Assembly (NCBI GenBank): GCA_021442155.1
Contig: CM038214.1
Coordinates: forward strand, 139,476,040-139,540,039
Source of the DNA: Cymbidium sinense
Lineage: Eukaryota > Streptophyta > Magnoliopsida > Asparagales > Orchidaceae
Direction of reading: 5' to 3'
Length of the DNA stretch: 64,000 bases
Shown: positions 24,591 to 36,795 of the stretch, piece by piece
How positions within the stretch are numbered: the stretch's first letter is position 1
Layout of the letters: every line of letters begins with the position of its first letter
Notes under the pieces: model-generated
What the model saw: the letters and a program-made list of their open reading frames with translations, nothing else
The model's database searches: none
Told to the model about the DNA's origin: nothing
Program-made: the position numbers and the translations under genes

Positions 24591-25837
24591 GATTTGATGA
24601 GAATTCCATGTCAAGGACATGGAGGGAGATCAACTAGGGATCCATACATGCATTGGACATGACATGTGAGGGGTCTATATGAGGGCATAGAAGAAGAAAA
24701 TCATGGGGATAAGGTTTGAATTTAATTTGATTATATGATTTATGGAAAGAAGATCCACTGGTTAAGAATCTATAATCCATTAGGGATTAATAATCAAATC
24801 AACATTAATTTATTTTGTTTTTAATTGATGTGGAGGCATATCTACTAGAGATATTTCGTCCGTGGGATTGGGTATATGAACCTTCCACTAGGGAAGCAAG
24901 TTCAGGCTATCCGCTCGAGATTAAGATTTGAGTTTGATTTCATAGATTTGTTTGGGGATGTATCTGCTGGGGATAAGAGTTTGGTTAGATTTCTTTGATT
25001 TAGACTCTATGGGATGGTTTAATTTGGTTCCGGAAGGTTGGTTTTAAATTTGATTTGTTTGCTTGACATGTTTATATATGGGCTCCATTTGGGAGAAGAG
25101 TGTAATTTAAATCCGAGGAAAATTAAATTGGTTTAATTTAATGTATTAATGTATGATGGATGGACCAAGAAGGGGCTATATCAACCTTGACCTGTTAAGT
25201 TTACAAATCAAAAGGGATAGTCTACCGGGGTAGAGCTAGCCAACCTATTCCTTTCTGTTACTAGAAAATAGTAGACTTACATCTTCCAAAGCGAGAAATC
25301 CACTAGGCTGACCTATTGAATGCACAACAAATCAAACCTGACCTAGGGCGACTATTGAGTGAATGCTACTTGGGACTTATGTCAACTCAAAAGTAGTCAA
25401 GATTAATTTTATCTTAATTTTATGTCATTTGATATGGTTTATTTGGTTTAGTTTGATTTTGAACCGAGGGGCATATCCACTTGGGAATGTGAGTCAAATT
25501 TGATAGATTTAATTTATGGACCATGTCGGCGATGGACCCACTAAGAAGGGGCTATAAGACTTGTCTTATCTTAGATTTACAAATCGAAAGATAGTCTACT
25601 AGTAGGTAGCTAGCCAACTTAAGGGTTTCTTTCATAGCTTAGGAAAATAGGTATAGACTTACATCTTCTAAAGGGAACAACCTAACTTATATCATAATCA
25701 AACCCAACATAGGGGAGTCTACTAAGTGAATGTCGGGGAACTTATATCAACTCAAGAGTAACCAAGTTATAAAGAGTTTTCGACACCCTAAAGATAGGAT
25801 ACTTTCTTGGGAAAAGGGTGTCCTCCTAATCCACAAG

Positions 25838-25873
<36 letters not shown>

Positions 25874-26640
25874 TATATATATATATATGTATATATATGG
25901 ACCTATGGATTGGTGGACTAGTGAGGCTATGACCTATCTTAGATTTGCTGACCAAGGAGAATCACATCCATAGATGGTTACTAGAAAGAACATCCAATGA
26001 TAGTAACCGGTAGTGTCTAAATGTCACAAAGGATGTGATCCAAATATAGTGCCCACAAGGGAGGTGCTCCTAGGGACATTATCTTAAGCCATGGAAAAGC
26101 AAGCCTATAGGTGTACAATGGAAACCAATGAGAGTATAAGACTTACATCCATGAGTGGTGTATCTTAGAGAACCAACCAACCTAAGATATATCCATATTA
26201 GTGGTGTATCCATCAAATAGTGAGAACCAACCAACCTAAGGTGTCCATAGTGCAATAATAAATCGAAAAGCATGTAGGCTTGTAACTTTCCAGCGAACTA
26301 ATCATCAGGGATAGTCAGCTATCGACTAGACTTTCTAAGCGGGAGCCTAGAAGGACTAGACCAACTTGAAGTAAGGAGGAAAGTTGATAGGACTTATCCT
26401 CAAATATACTCAATATACTTGCATACAAAGGCTAATCCAAGAAGAAAGCATAGTAGACTCATATCCTCTTAAATAAAGCCAACATGAAGTATGCACACAA
26501 TAAGGCCTACCAAACTAACAAGCGCTCATAATGTGCAAAGTAAGGAAGGAAAGCATAGACTTACATCATCTCCAAAGCAAGAAGACCATTAGGGTGAAAC
26601 ACTAGTAGGGTAGCATGTCAACCCAACCTAGAGCTACTAT
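24591..26640 (-). mobile_element. Gypsy 3' non-coding region with ~300-400 bp tandem units, left copy
   Basis: Colinear with 48,160-50,640. Units carry the words AGATTTACAAATC, TAGTCTACC, ACTTACATCTTC and CAACTCAAGAGTA; they begin near 25,140, 25,520 and 25,900, with partial units after that. Because integrase lies to the right on the minus strand, this is the region between integrase and the 3' LTR. Tandem repeats in that position are known from Tat/Ogre-type elements. An AT dinucleotide run interrupts it at 25,839-25,897. No protein is encoded. Confidence 0.72.
25839..25897. repeat. AT microsatellite
   Basis: A run of about 28 bases of (AT)n is followed by a GTTT interruption and further (AT)n. 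The colinear right copy near 49,750 has only a short ATATAT, so the expansion is specific to this copy. Confidence 0.9.
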
Positions 26641-27500
26641 GTGAGTGTGGTGGTTGGTGTTGGATCATATCATGTATTTGACATTGGTGGCACCTAGTAG
26701 TATTATGCAATCTTTGATCATCGATGGATAGTAGTATCCTAGTCTCTTGATCTAGGCTTTCATATTTGACGATTATCTAAATAATCTTGAGTGTACCTGA
26801 TGATCTTAAGCTTCATGTCTAAACAACATAACCATATATGATTGAAAGACCATCGATAAGACACCATCAACAAGAGCATAGAAGTGCTCTCTCTAATAGG
26901 CTTGAGACTTCTCTTGAGGTAGTTTCCCTTTATTTAGGTAATCCATGAATGGTTATCGCCAATCTAACTCCTCATCCTTCTTGGCAATGGTGACCTCCCT
27001 TCGACAGAGTATTTTTTGATGAGTTTAATATCGACAAGGGATAAAATTATCTATTTTGGACCTTTATTGATATGGACTCATCCTCAGACATACGACTCTT
27101 GGTAAGCTTGGCTAAAGAATATCTACAACATTCTCTTTCGAGGAATCTTAAAAATGGTAACCTCGGGATTTAGGCTAACAACTCTATGGTGTACTTGTGG
27201 TAGTGATAGAGCTTAAGCTTTTAACTTTATAAGGGATTGATTTGGTTGATAACTGAACCCCCAAAGATGTTGATGTTGGATGCTTAGAGTAACGACTAAC
27301 TCTAGCGACATATTGACTTCATTATTGGTGCAAGGATTGGAAAATGAAATGAGAATCTCATAACATCGTGGTCTAGAGTTAAGAGATCTATTCCTACTCC
27401 TGCCTTTCCTAGAATAGTAGATTATGGTTCTTCTCCTCCTTAAGAGAAAGACGAACCATCAAAGTACATCTCCTAGTGGTGAATGCTAGTATCCCTTAAG
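26641..27500 (-). pseudogene. Integrase start and second RNase H remnant
   Basis: YFDG of the second RNase H is at 27,455-27,466. Homology with 14,730-15,600 runs throughout at a glance, including the TTGATAACTGAACCCCCAAA (GDS-LI) region near 27,250 and the HHCC-side integrase near 26,700-26,900. Small indels every 50-100 bp destroy all frames. Confidence 0.7.
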
Positions 27501-27559
27501 TTCATGATTTTTTTCATCGGGGAGATCATCACTAAGTGAGTCGACATGAAATGGGTGTG

Positions 27560-28735
27560 CTACTAGAAATCTACTAGTGCTTATCCTTTCATGCAGAGGG
27601 TATGAAAGTAATGTCAAACTGTGAGAGGATCATGGACCATCATGCCAACCATCCGGATAGCATTGGCGTGTCATTAGATACTTTAGTGGACTGATCCTAG
27701 AGATTAAGTTCACCTTATGTGAAAGCATGTAATGATGTAGCTTTTGGGATGTAAAGATTAAAGCTAAGCATGCTTCTCAATGGGTGGATAATTAGCCTTA
27801 ATAGAGATTAGATGATAGCTGAGGTAGTAGGGTGCATTTTCCTTCCCTTCATTGATTGGCTTGGGCTAACAAAGCACCAAAGGAGTCATCTAATGTAATA
27901 GTAAAGTATGAGTAGCTTGCCGGGATAGGGGCTACTAGAATTGGTGGTGTCATCATGTAATGGAGGCATGCTCACACTTGTCATTCCACTTGAACTTGGC
28001 ATCCTTTTTTAGTAAGTGTTGAAAGTGACATCTTCTTGATAGATTAGATATAAAGCATCTTAGATATATACCACCTTTAGAATGATCTAAGTTGAGTTAA
28101 AAATTTTAAGCATTTTATATCGGCTTTATCTTCTCGATCGATTTTGATTCCTTATGTCACAACAAACCCAAAGAAATTTTCTGAAGCTACTCAAATGCAC
28201 ACTTTAGGGGTTCAATTTGAAGTTATATTGACTTAACTATTCAAAACTACTCTCAAGTCAAAGAGATGATTTTCCTTTTCTCTACTTTTGACCATGAGAT
28301 CATCAACATAGCACTTGACTTGATGATGAATGATTTCATTAAATTGATTCATAGCCTATAATGTAGCATCGGCATTTTTAAGGCTAAAAGGCATGACCTT
28401 ATAGCAATAGATTCTGATCGGGGATCCAAAATTGTGTTTCTTTCATCTCGGGCCTCTTTATTTGGTTATACCGCATGAGCCATCCATGAAAGAGAGAATC
28501 CATGAGATGAGGCAATCTCCACCATCGCCTCGAGATTGGTAGTGTAAATTTGTCTTTTGGACATGCCTTATTTAAATCCCTAAAATCGATGCATATGTAA
28601 ATTTGGCCATTCTTTTTCTTATTTGGGATGACGCTGGCTAACTAGGTAGGGTATTTTTCTTTTCGAATGAAGCCAACATCAATCAAATAAAGAGGGCCCC
28701 TTGAGATGAAAGAAACACAATTTTTGGATCCCCAA
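27560..28735 (-). pseudogene. Gypsy reverse transcriptase and RNase H remnant
   Basis: On the minus strand the region 28,735-28,540 reads KKNGQIYICIDFRDLNKACP, the RT block carrying the first catalytic Asp. The codon of a conserved Trp just before LASVIP is now TAG (28,642-28,644). The active site YVDD is intact at 28,299-28,310, within CYVDDLMVKSRE. RNase H follows at about 27,560-28,060. The domain copies element RNA into DNA; multiple stops inactivate it here. Confidence 0.85.
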
Positions 28736-29182
28736 TCAGAATCTATTGACTTCAGAAATAATCGGTTGTTCTATGTCTAATCGCATGCACGTAGGGGCTT
28801 GCCTAATAGGGTTAGCAGTAGGCTTTATTGCTAGTTTATGGACCACTATGTTAGGATCCAATCTAGGTATCTCTTCATAACTAAATGCAAAGTAATCCTT
28901 AAACTCAATCAATAGCTTAAATAAGTCATTGGTTTCAATTTCATTCAACAAAGAACTAATATATGTTGGGCATGGATCTTCTTTAGTTCTTAAGTTGATT
29001 TCCATGAGCTCATCAATGATTGACTTGATCTCTTGTTCAAACTCTGGCGGTGCATCTTTTACTTCAAAATCATCTAGATCATCTAAAGTATCTAAGCATA
29101 GCTCCTCATATGAGTTAATGTTATTTAAAAAAACTAATAAAATTCTAAATGATGGTGATGACTTAGCAGTAATCGTCATCAT
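28736..29182 (-). pseudogene. Gypsy pre-RT region of the polyprotein
   Basis: This 148-codon minus-strand frame reads IIDELMEINL, then EDPCPTYISSLL, LIEFKDYFAFSYEEIPRLDP and VHKLAIKPTANPIRQA. The block FKD-FA-SYEEIPGLDP followed by H-L-IKP is conserved immediately before RT in many plant gypsy polyproteins. The first ~30 residues (from MMTITAKSS) look less conserved. The frame runs into the RT remnant at 28,735. Confidence 0.85.
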
Positions 29183-30061
29183 CGATTGGACCCACTGTAC
29201 CGAATCCTAGTCTCGGTCTTCATTGAGAGCTTTTGCAATCATCATCGACTGGACCCACTGTACTGAATCCTAGTCAGGTCTTGATTGAGAGCTTTTGCAA
29301 TTGTTCTTCCATATTCCTTTGAAGTAGTCTGACCTATGCTTTGACCAAGCATGTCGCATTAACCCTTTCTTTGCTAAATTATCAACACAAGGCATGTACC
29401 AATCAAAAAGTAATTCTATTAAATATTTATATGAATCATCCTCAAGTTTTGCAACAACTTCTTGACTTGAGGATGATTCTCCTAGAAAGAACCTCTGAGT
29501 CTTCACACCTGGGGATGACTTAGGAGCTTCCTTAACTACCAAACCCTCAGCTTTTTGAAGGAAAAGTGGGGTTAGAGCTAAGGTTCTCAACTAATGCCTA
29601 ACTATTTTACATATAAATTTGGATAAACTTATGCTTTGCTTTGGAGCCCGATCTTCAACACTACCTGGCTCAAGTTTCACCTCCGAAGGAATCTACTACT
29701 AAGAAGAGCTGGCTGGTGTGCTAACCATATAAGACTCATCCTATGAACTAGATTCTAAATCTATATAGATAGCAAGTGTACTCCTGGTAGCTAAGACATA
29801 TCTTATATTAGGTTGCTAATAAGGAGGTTTTCCACCCCTCGGACTGCCTCTGAACTGGCCTTTTCCTCTGCCTGGTGGAGGTCAAATCATCATACCCATA
29901 TGTTCGAATGGAGTAACAAACTGTGGGTGGAATCTAATGTCATGCTCCACTTCCTCCTTCAAGTCTATTTCTACTCCCTTTTATTTTATTTTTCATTTTC
30001 TCTTTCTTTTTATTTTTATTTTTATTTTTAAACTTTGGGCAAGTTTGTAAGAATAGACTTG
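29183..30061 (-). pseudogene. Gypsy spacer between protease and RT, with a 63-bp tandem duplication
   Basis: The 106-codon minus-strand frame 29,590-29,270 reads VKEAPKSSPGVKTQRFFLGE and later DWYMPCVDNLAKKG; I recognise no named domain. It has the position and style of the linker between protease and RT in these polyproteins. At 29,177-29,302 a ~63-bp unit (ATCATCGAYTGGACCCACTG onward) is repeated in tandem. From 29,960 to 30,030 a T-rich run follows. Confidence 0.55.
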
Positions 30062-30313
30062 TTAATTTAGAGGGAGGTAGTAAGTCGCATCCTCATATAT
30101 GCCGACCTCGTGAACTATAAATGGCTTGAGATCTCCTTTGACACAATAGATGATCCCACCTCTCACAAACTTCATACACTGATGTAGAGAGGATGGAACT
30201 ATGTTGTTCTTATGTATATGTGGTCTCCCAAGCAAAGCATTGAAAGATGTATCCAAGTCTTTAATATGAAACTTTTCTTTGGTCTTCCAATCATCTATCT
30301 CTAAGAGCAACAC
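30062..30313 (-). pseudogene. Gypsy protease C-terminal region
   Basis: The 83-codon minus-strand frame contains FHIKDLDTSFNALLGRPHIH and then IVPSSLHQCMKF. The pattern F-(V/I)-x-D-x-x-x-S-(Y/F)-x-x-LLGRPW-H-x-x-x-(V/A)PSTLHQC is the end of the retropepsin-like domain in plant gypsy elements. The preceding core with the catalytic Asp is missing, as the frame starts where LTR-like DNA begins. Confidence 0.85.
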
Positions 30314-31835
30314 TATGGAGCCTAAGGCCTATTTACCTCATTTTTGAGATTGTCGATTCAATCTTCCATCTTAGACTTAGGAGTCTTCTAGACACTAAGA
30401 CTTCCATAGTCATAAGACACTTCTATTAATTAAACACTTAACCTAAAGACTAGAAGGGTTAACCATGGGATTAGGTTATGTGGATTAGGATAATCCACCT
30501 ACCTACAACCAAAATGTAATCCATGTTCACCTTCTCAAACCAAACCTCAAGCTCAATTTAAACATCAAATTCAAATCCAAATATAAACCCAAATTCCAAA
30601 ACCAAATGATTGAAGCCCATGATCAAATCCAAACTTCAAACCCTTCCTAAGTCATATGACCTATCCCATGGACTTAGCCAAATCTTAATCCAAATCAATC
30701 CAAAATCAATTGATTTTCATAATAAACATATATAAATCATCTTCCTAAATATAAAGATTTACATTCAAATGATCAAAACTAAAACTAAATCAAATTAAAT
30801 CAAAACCCTTCCTATATGCTATCCCATAGATTTAGCCAAATCTTAATCCAAATCAAGGAAAACTCAATTGACCTTCTCACAAATCAATCATATTTTCAAC
30901 CATCTTCAAAAATTTAAATGAAATATACATTTAAATCATCACAACTAAATCAAACCAAATCAAAATTTAAACCTAAGCCACATGACCAAACTCTATGGAC
31001 TTAGCCAAATTCCTTCATTCCAAAACCCAAAATCAATTTATTTTCTCATGAGTCAATCATACCTTCAATCATATTCACAAATATAAATGAAATCTACAAT
31101 CATCAAGCCTAACCAAAATCAACCCAACTCAAACCCAACTTAACCCTTTTGACTTGAAATGTTCAAATGAACCAAAATCCATTTGAACCTAAGCCAATTG
31201 CAATTGAATTTATATATCAATCCCAAATACATATATAAACTCAACAAAATCAAACTCAAGCTAAAATAAAGCTAGTTAAACCACATTGGTCCACTTGACT
31301 TAAAGTGGCCAATTTGACCCAAGTTAAGTTTTAATTCTACCCAAATTGATTGAACCAAGTCAAAACCTCCCATCATGATTGTTGATCTAAATTATCACAA
31401 ATTGGTCAAACCAAGTCCATCCCTTAACCCATATGAACCCAAATCGCCAAATTACAACCTAAGACAAATCCCTTGAAACCAATGATTCATACCAAATCAA
31501 AATCAATATTTGAATTTGACTTGACCATTAATTAAGTCAAACCCAATTGCCCCTCTTGACCTAGGTTGACTCAAATTGACATAAAAGACCAAATTAGGTC
31601 AAATAAAAATATAAGTAAAATTGATTGCAACTAATGTCTCAAGTTAATTTCAAATTGATAGTTGAACATGACCAAAGCTATGATTGGACCCAATTGAACC
31701 CAATTTACCTACTAAGCCCAAATTGACCTAAAGGTTCAAGTTGGCCTAAATGAAAACCAAATCCAAATTAATTTAAACCAAAGCCTACAATCATCTTCAC
31801 TTGGTCAACTAAACCCAAACCAACACCCAACCCAA

Positions 31836-32929
31836 GATAATTTGGCCAATTAGGTCAAATTGGTCAACTTAACCCATTTGACCCAAATTTTTTGCTTAAA
31901 GTGATTCATTTTATGGTGAAATGTAAGATAATATATTATATGTAAGCATATTAAAATATAATGTACATAACAATATAACTTCACATATATATGGGATGTG
32001 GTGGTGTATTACTAAATATTGTACATTTTACAATCATCTTCACTTCAACTAAACCAAACCAACACCAAACCCAAGATAATTTGGCCAATTAGGTCAAATT
32101 GGTCAACTTAACCCATTTGACCCAAATTTTTTTGCTTAAAGTGATTCATTTTATGAAATGTAAGATAATATATTATTATATGAAGCATATTAAAATATAA
32201 TGTACATAACAATATAACTTCACATATATATGGATGGTGATGTACTAAATATTGTACATTTTATATGTTTTACTTTTGTTATAAAACATTGGGTCAAAAC
32301 TCACAAAATGTTAGTTTGAAGGTTGAGATGGAAGAATTTGGCCAAATTCACCAAGAACAAAAAATAATAAAATTAATTTTACATCCAAAATGAACATTAT
32401 TCATATATTGAGAAAATTTTGTTATTTGTTCCTTTTTAAGTGATTCTAATGAGGTGTAATGTTAGATAATATATTATATTATAGCAAATTATAGTATAAC
32501 ATTATATATTATAATATAATATAGTGTTATAATTCACACTATAATAAGTTTAGCATGATATTGTATAATTAGTTTGAGCTTTCACCATCAAAATCATAAA
32601 ATATTGATTTCAATGATGATGTAATTTGAAGGAACATTGTTATTTTGGTTGAAGTTTTAAAGGTGTTCATAAGAGAAGAAATAATATATGATGAGAATTC
32701 CATGTCAAGGAAATGGAGGGAGATTCGTTAGGGATCCATATGCATTGGACATGACATGTGAGGGTCATGTCGAGGCATAGAGGAAAAAATTATGTTGGGG
32801 ATATGGTTTGAATTTGATTATTATGATTTATGGAAAGAAGATCTGTTGGGGATAAGAATCTAAAGAAACTCCCAACCGATAATTTGGCCAATTTGGTCAA
32901 ATTGGTCAACTTAACCCATTTGATCCAAA
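31836..32929. repeat. Insert flanked by a triplicated ~53-bp word
   Basis: The word GATAATTTGGCCAATTAGGT and the next ~33 bp (to CATTTGACCCAAAT) occur at about 31,836-31,889, 32,076-32,128 and 32,876-32,929. Between the first two lies ~190 bp, and between the last two ~750 bp, of DNA matching the AT-rich array and gypsy 3' region at 24,120-24,770. The first insert is a partial tandem copy of the start of the second. Confidence 0.7.
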
Positions 32930-33229
32930 TGATTTCAAATGAGCCAAAATCAAATCTGAGCCAAACTAAACCAAACCAATTGAACCAAAACATCCCAAAT
33001 GATCATATGAACTTGATGAAATCTTTGGTTTGACCCAATTTGACCAATTGTTCTACTTGACCCAACCTAACCCAATTTTACCTAAATGAGTCAAATTGAG
33101 TCAAACTAACCAAATGACTTGACTTGAAATTTGGGCTAACCCACTTTGGCACATTTCAAATTTTCCCAAATCAACCAATGCCAAATGATCATTATACTCT
33201 TAGGTCAAGGGAATCACATGAGACAAATC

Positions 33230-34140
33230 ACTCATGAGTGGTCATTCCATTTCTCTCCCATGGTCCACTCTATGCTACCCAATCACCCCAAGGGGTTCCT
33301 ATTCATGACCCATGGGAGGTGAACCTCACCCTCCCATTGGAGCATTTGGAACCCATAGGACACCCATTTCTCATTAGTAGCCACCTCCACACCTTCAACC
33401 AACCAAGGAGCCAACTCACCTCCTAAGCTGCCCACAACTCCTCAGATGGTGGACCATTAGATCAAACTCGATCCCACCATTTGATCAAGATGAAGGGGGT
33501 ATACACCTCCTCATTTCCATTCAAACACATAAAAAAAAAAATCATTCCATAAAGCCCTAACTACCCAAGATGAGCTGTGGAGCCATTCCCTAAGCTCCCA
33601 AGCTTATTCCTTGTTCAAAAAATACCATTCCGCTTGTCAAATAAGACACTCCATACCAAACTTCCCCATTTCTCCATCGCTCAAATTAACTTTGCATGCA
33701 CCTTCCTAAGCCTCATAGCAAGAATAAATCATCTCCCAAGCTTCTTGAGCAGGAGGTGGGACTGATCCAAAGTGAGCTCCAAATCATCTTCAGTGAACAT
33801 TGAGTAATTAATCTTTTCAGGGTTCATCTCCACTAGATGCTTCCTCAATTATTTGAATCCGGTCTTGAGCTCAAGGTATATGCTTCCAAAATTGATCCTT
33901 AAGAGAAATGGGATTTAAATTTTGAAGAAAACTTGCATCTACCATGACCATTGGATCCCTGATCAATGTCATAAAGGTGATGGGGTGACTTCGATAAGCT
34001 CGATCAAGTGAGCAATGGTGGAAAACTACATTCTCCTCACTGCATGATGTTAGATCACACATAATCACATGATCAAAATGAACGGTCATGAATCCACTAG
34101 ATCAACCTAATATTAATTATGGATTAATCAGCCACTTGAT
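33230..34140. other. Less AT-rich, non-coding middle part of the LTR-like segment
   Basis: Base composition is more balanced here. Short frames (33,238-33,426 and 33,577-33,765 on plus; 33,871-34,089 on minus) show no recognisable motif. The partner copy has different sequence in the matching place (45,100-46,100). In long LTRs this part often holds promoter and leader sequence, but I see no decisive signal. Confidence 0.35.
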
Positions 34141-35698
34141 CTTAGATCAATGGTGGATGAGAAAGCATCCGTACCGCCCAATAGGCATTGTGTTAAGTAA
34201 GTAGCCAATCTCACCATGTGGAAAGCATGACGCGTTAGTGATAATCGTGGCACCAATAGATTAGTTTTAATTAGTTTAATTAATTATTTTTAATAGCAAA
34301 CTTAAAAAAATCATTGAGAAATAAAATGCAAATAAATACTCATTTTAAAGGTATTTCAAAAGAAAATTAATTAAAAATGATCTTAACTAATTTTGAACAG
34401 TAATTAAGATTTAATTACCAAATTTATTAGCTTAATTAGTCCTTAATCACTTGAGAAATTAATCCCAAATTTTATGGGTTAATTTAATGGGATGACCTCT
34501 GCCTCCCATGATTTTTTGGGTTCTTTACTCAATTTACTAATTAAATCAACTACTTTTTTTAAGTTAATTAATGAATTAATCCCATGAACAATAATAAATT
34601 AGTTAATTAAGTTTATTAATTATTAATAATAACTAAGGAAATTGGGACTTTCCCTAAGTTCATTTCATGCTTTCTAAAATGAAATTAATTAAGATTTAAC
34701 TAATTAATTAATCACTTAATCAAATTGAAATCATAATCACATCATACATTAATTAATAAATTATGGGGTAGATCTTTTGGTATTTAATAATCAAAAGGAG
34801 TTTAATGAAATTATGGTTAGTCCACATGTGTGGGAAAACAATAAGAGTAATTAATTAAGACATTCTAATTAACTATTAATCATGAGTCAATTGCATTTGG
34901 CCTTTTATTTCCTAAGATCATTAAAAGTTTATTTTCCATGCATATCATGTTGGCTCATAATTATTTAGTTAATTACTATAAAGTGACATTGACAAGGGTA
35001 ATTAATTCATTTAATTAAGGGTTCAACTTAGTTAACCCATAAAATTAACTTAATTACATTTCATTAAATTAAATCAACTCACTACTATGGGAATGGGTTT
35101 AAAATAGCAAGTGATTATTTCTCTTCTCCTCTTTAAATCAAATCAAATCCTAAACCTAATTAATAAAGAAGGTTTGCTTTGCTTTAAATAATCTTATTTG
35201 ATTTGATTGTCCTTAAGAACTAGTTTTTGAATGAATCACATGCATATATTTGATTGTACTCTTTCCAATCATGTTAAATTTGGTATGTCATTTGAATTCA
35301 TGCATCCATCTTATCAAAATCAAGTAAAATAAAATGAACTTTGATTATCTAAGCTTGTATGTATTGATTTAATTTAATATAGCATGGCAATTATCACTAT
35401 TAAATTTAAATGTATTTTTCAAAAGCTTACAAATGAATAATAATATGTGTTATGATGCTAGTTATAAATACATAAGAAATGCATGTACTTATAGCTTAAG
35501 TGTATGAATGTTGAGTTATCTTTCCTCTATTTATGTGTTGATTTATATAAGATTGAATGGTATAGTCGACATCCGGGAACACGAGGTTTTAGCTAGCCCC
35601 AAGGAGGTCATCCGTTACCAAATTCTTTTTTTAACAATGACACGTACCATTTGATTTCATTCTTATGTATTTCAAACATTAGAATTTGGATAGAGCTA

Positions 35699-35699
<1 letters not shown>

Positions 35700-35740
<41 letters not shown>
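35700..35740. repeat. AT microsatellite
   Basis: About 40 bases of nearly uninterrupted (AT)n lie inside the LTR-like segment. Confidence 0.92.
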
Positions 35741-35743
<3 letters not shown>

Positions 35744-36289
35744 TAATATACAATCTTGCATGATTTTCTTTCCATCATTTATGTATACATCCATGTGTGT
35801 CAAAGAAAAGCAATAAAGGAATAATTATACATGATTTTCTTGAGAGCTTTAACGATTTATTTGACCCATAACCTATTTCATCATGCATTTAGGCATAAAA
35901 AATCCTAAATCCTCTGTCAAAATGATGTGTCTAAAATGAAATAAAATTTAAAAAGACTTTGCATCAATAGATTAAGTCATAATCTCATACCACTCATGCT
36001 CTAGTTTCTTAGATAGTGTGTTTAGGACTTTGGTCTTTTTCTAATTAAATAACTACCCTAGCAATCTTATAATTCATAAGACTGAACTACATGGTTTTAA
36101 ATTATAGAGTTAGTTTTGCCACTGGTAGTTATAAGTTAAGTCGACAATTTATTCTTTCCCCTTATGTTAAACCTTGCTTAGATTTAGGTCATGCTTTAGC
36201 TTGTACTAAAGCTCCCTAGATTTAGAATCTGAGGTAACTATGTCCTTTAGGCTACGAGCATAAATCCTCACCTCTTAGGCATAACCACA

Positions 36290-36795
36290 ACCTTGTGTTG
36301 GTGGATTATAAGCCCTTGTAATCTAATTAAATTTCAATGGAAAACATATAATGTAAAGAGTCAGTTATGCTCGATTGTCCCTAGGAGTAAGTCTTCATTG
36401 CTGAATGTAACACCTATGATGTCCTTCGTGTGACATGCCTCTTTAATAGTGGTCAACCGAGCTAAGCATATCTCTAGATCAAGTAAGGCCTAGATTAGAG
36501 ATTCCCTCATCTCTTTGGATAACAAAACAGGCATATGCTTAACTTGAAACTTTCTAAGGTGTGCTATGACATTATAATCAACTCTGGCTTTGTCATCCAC
36601 AAGCATATCCATGGGTAGAGGATCCTATGGAGGGGCTATCCTAGGAGGTAGAACTTTGCCACTTCCTAGGTTGACTTCAGTGACTTCTTGGAATGATGAG
36701 CTTCTGGAAAGTTCCACCTTCTCATTGGTCATACCTACAACTTCTCTTATGGGATCCTCATAGTCAGTTGACTCAAAGTCAATCTTAAGAGGTGA
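36290..36795 (-). pseudogene. Gypsy gag-protease junction remnant
   Basis: The minus strand reads VKHMPVLLSKEMRESLI, then a block ending in VTFSNEDLLLG and TIEHN. The last part matches the VTFTDEDMLLGT-x-HNRPL motif that precedes the protease in plant gypsy polyproteins. One stop interrupts LI-ALL and another replaces Arg after HN. It should be followed by the protease core, but LTR-like DNA intervenes. At 36,796 it changes without a gap into telomere-like repeat. Confidence 0.75.

Larger units (their letters stand above)
26641..30313 (-). mobile_element. Ty3/gypsy (Tat/Ogre-like) polyprotein remnant, protease-end to integrase
   Basis: Minus-strand order from 30,313 down to 26,641: end of the protease region, spacer, pre-RT region, RT, RNase H, second RNase H, and a short piece of integrase. 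This is the most complete pol in the window, but it has many stops and frameshifts. The integrase core and C-terminus are deleted, since 26,641 joins 3' repeat DNA directly to the HHCC side of integrase. The protease core (D-x-G) is not present; the missing upstream part resumes at 36,290-36,795 beyond an LTR-like insertion. Confidence 0.85.
30350..36289 (+). mobile_element. Long LTR-like AT-rich segment, plus orientation
   Basis: This ~6 kb block is non-coding. It is the inverted counterpart of 41,200-47,930: 30,360-30,480 matches the complement of 47,800-47,920, 34,440-34,700 that of 44,470-44,740, and 35,930-36,350 that of about 41,200-41,690. The middle (33,200-34,200) is much more diverged from its partner. 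It separates two parts of one minus-strand gypsy polyprotein (30,313 and 36,290), so it probably inserted there. Its final ~500 bp, relative to 40,714-41,220, are missing. The repeated GGTCAAATTGGTCAACTTAA-type words at 31,200-33,200 are characteristic. Confidence 0.65.

Noticed and set aside
23193..25000. Organelle DNA insertion because of high A+T
   Set aside because: No plastid or mitochondrial gene motif is visible, and the block is internally repetitive.
26079..26273. 64-codon minus-strand frame with repeated RLVGS words
   Set aside because: It arises from a short duplication (CCAACCAACCTAAG near 26,170 and 26,230) in gypsy 3' non-coding DNA.
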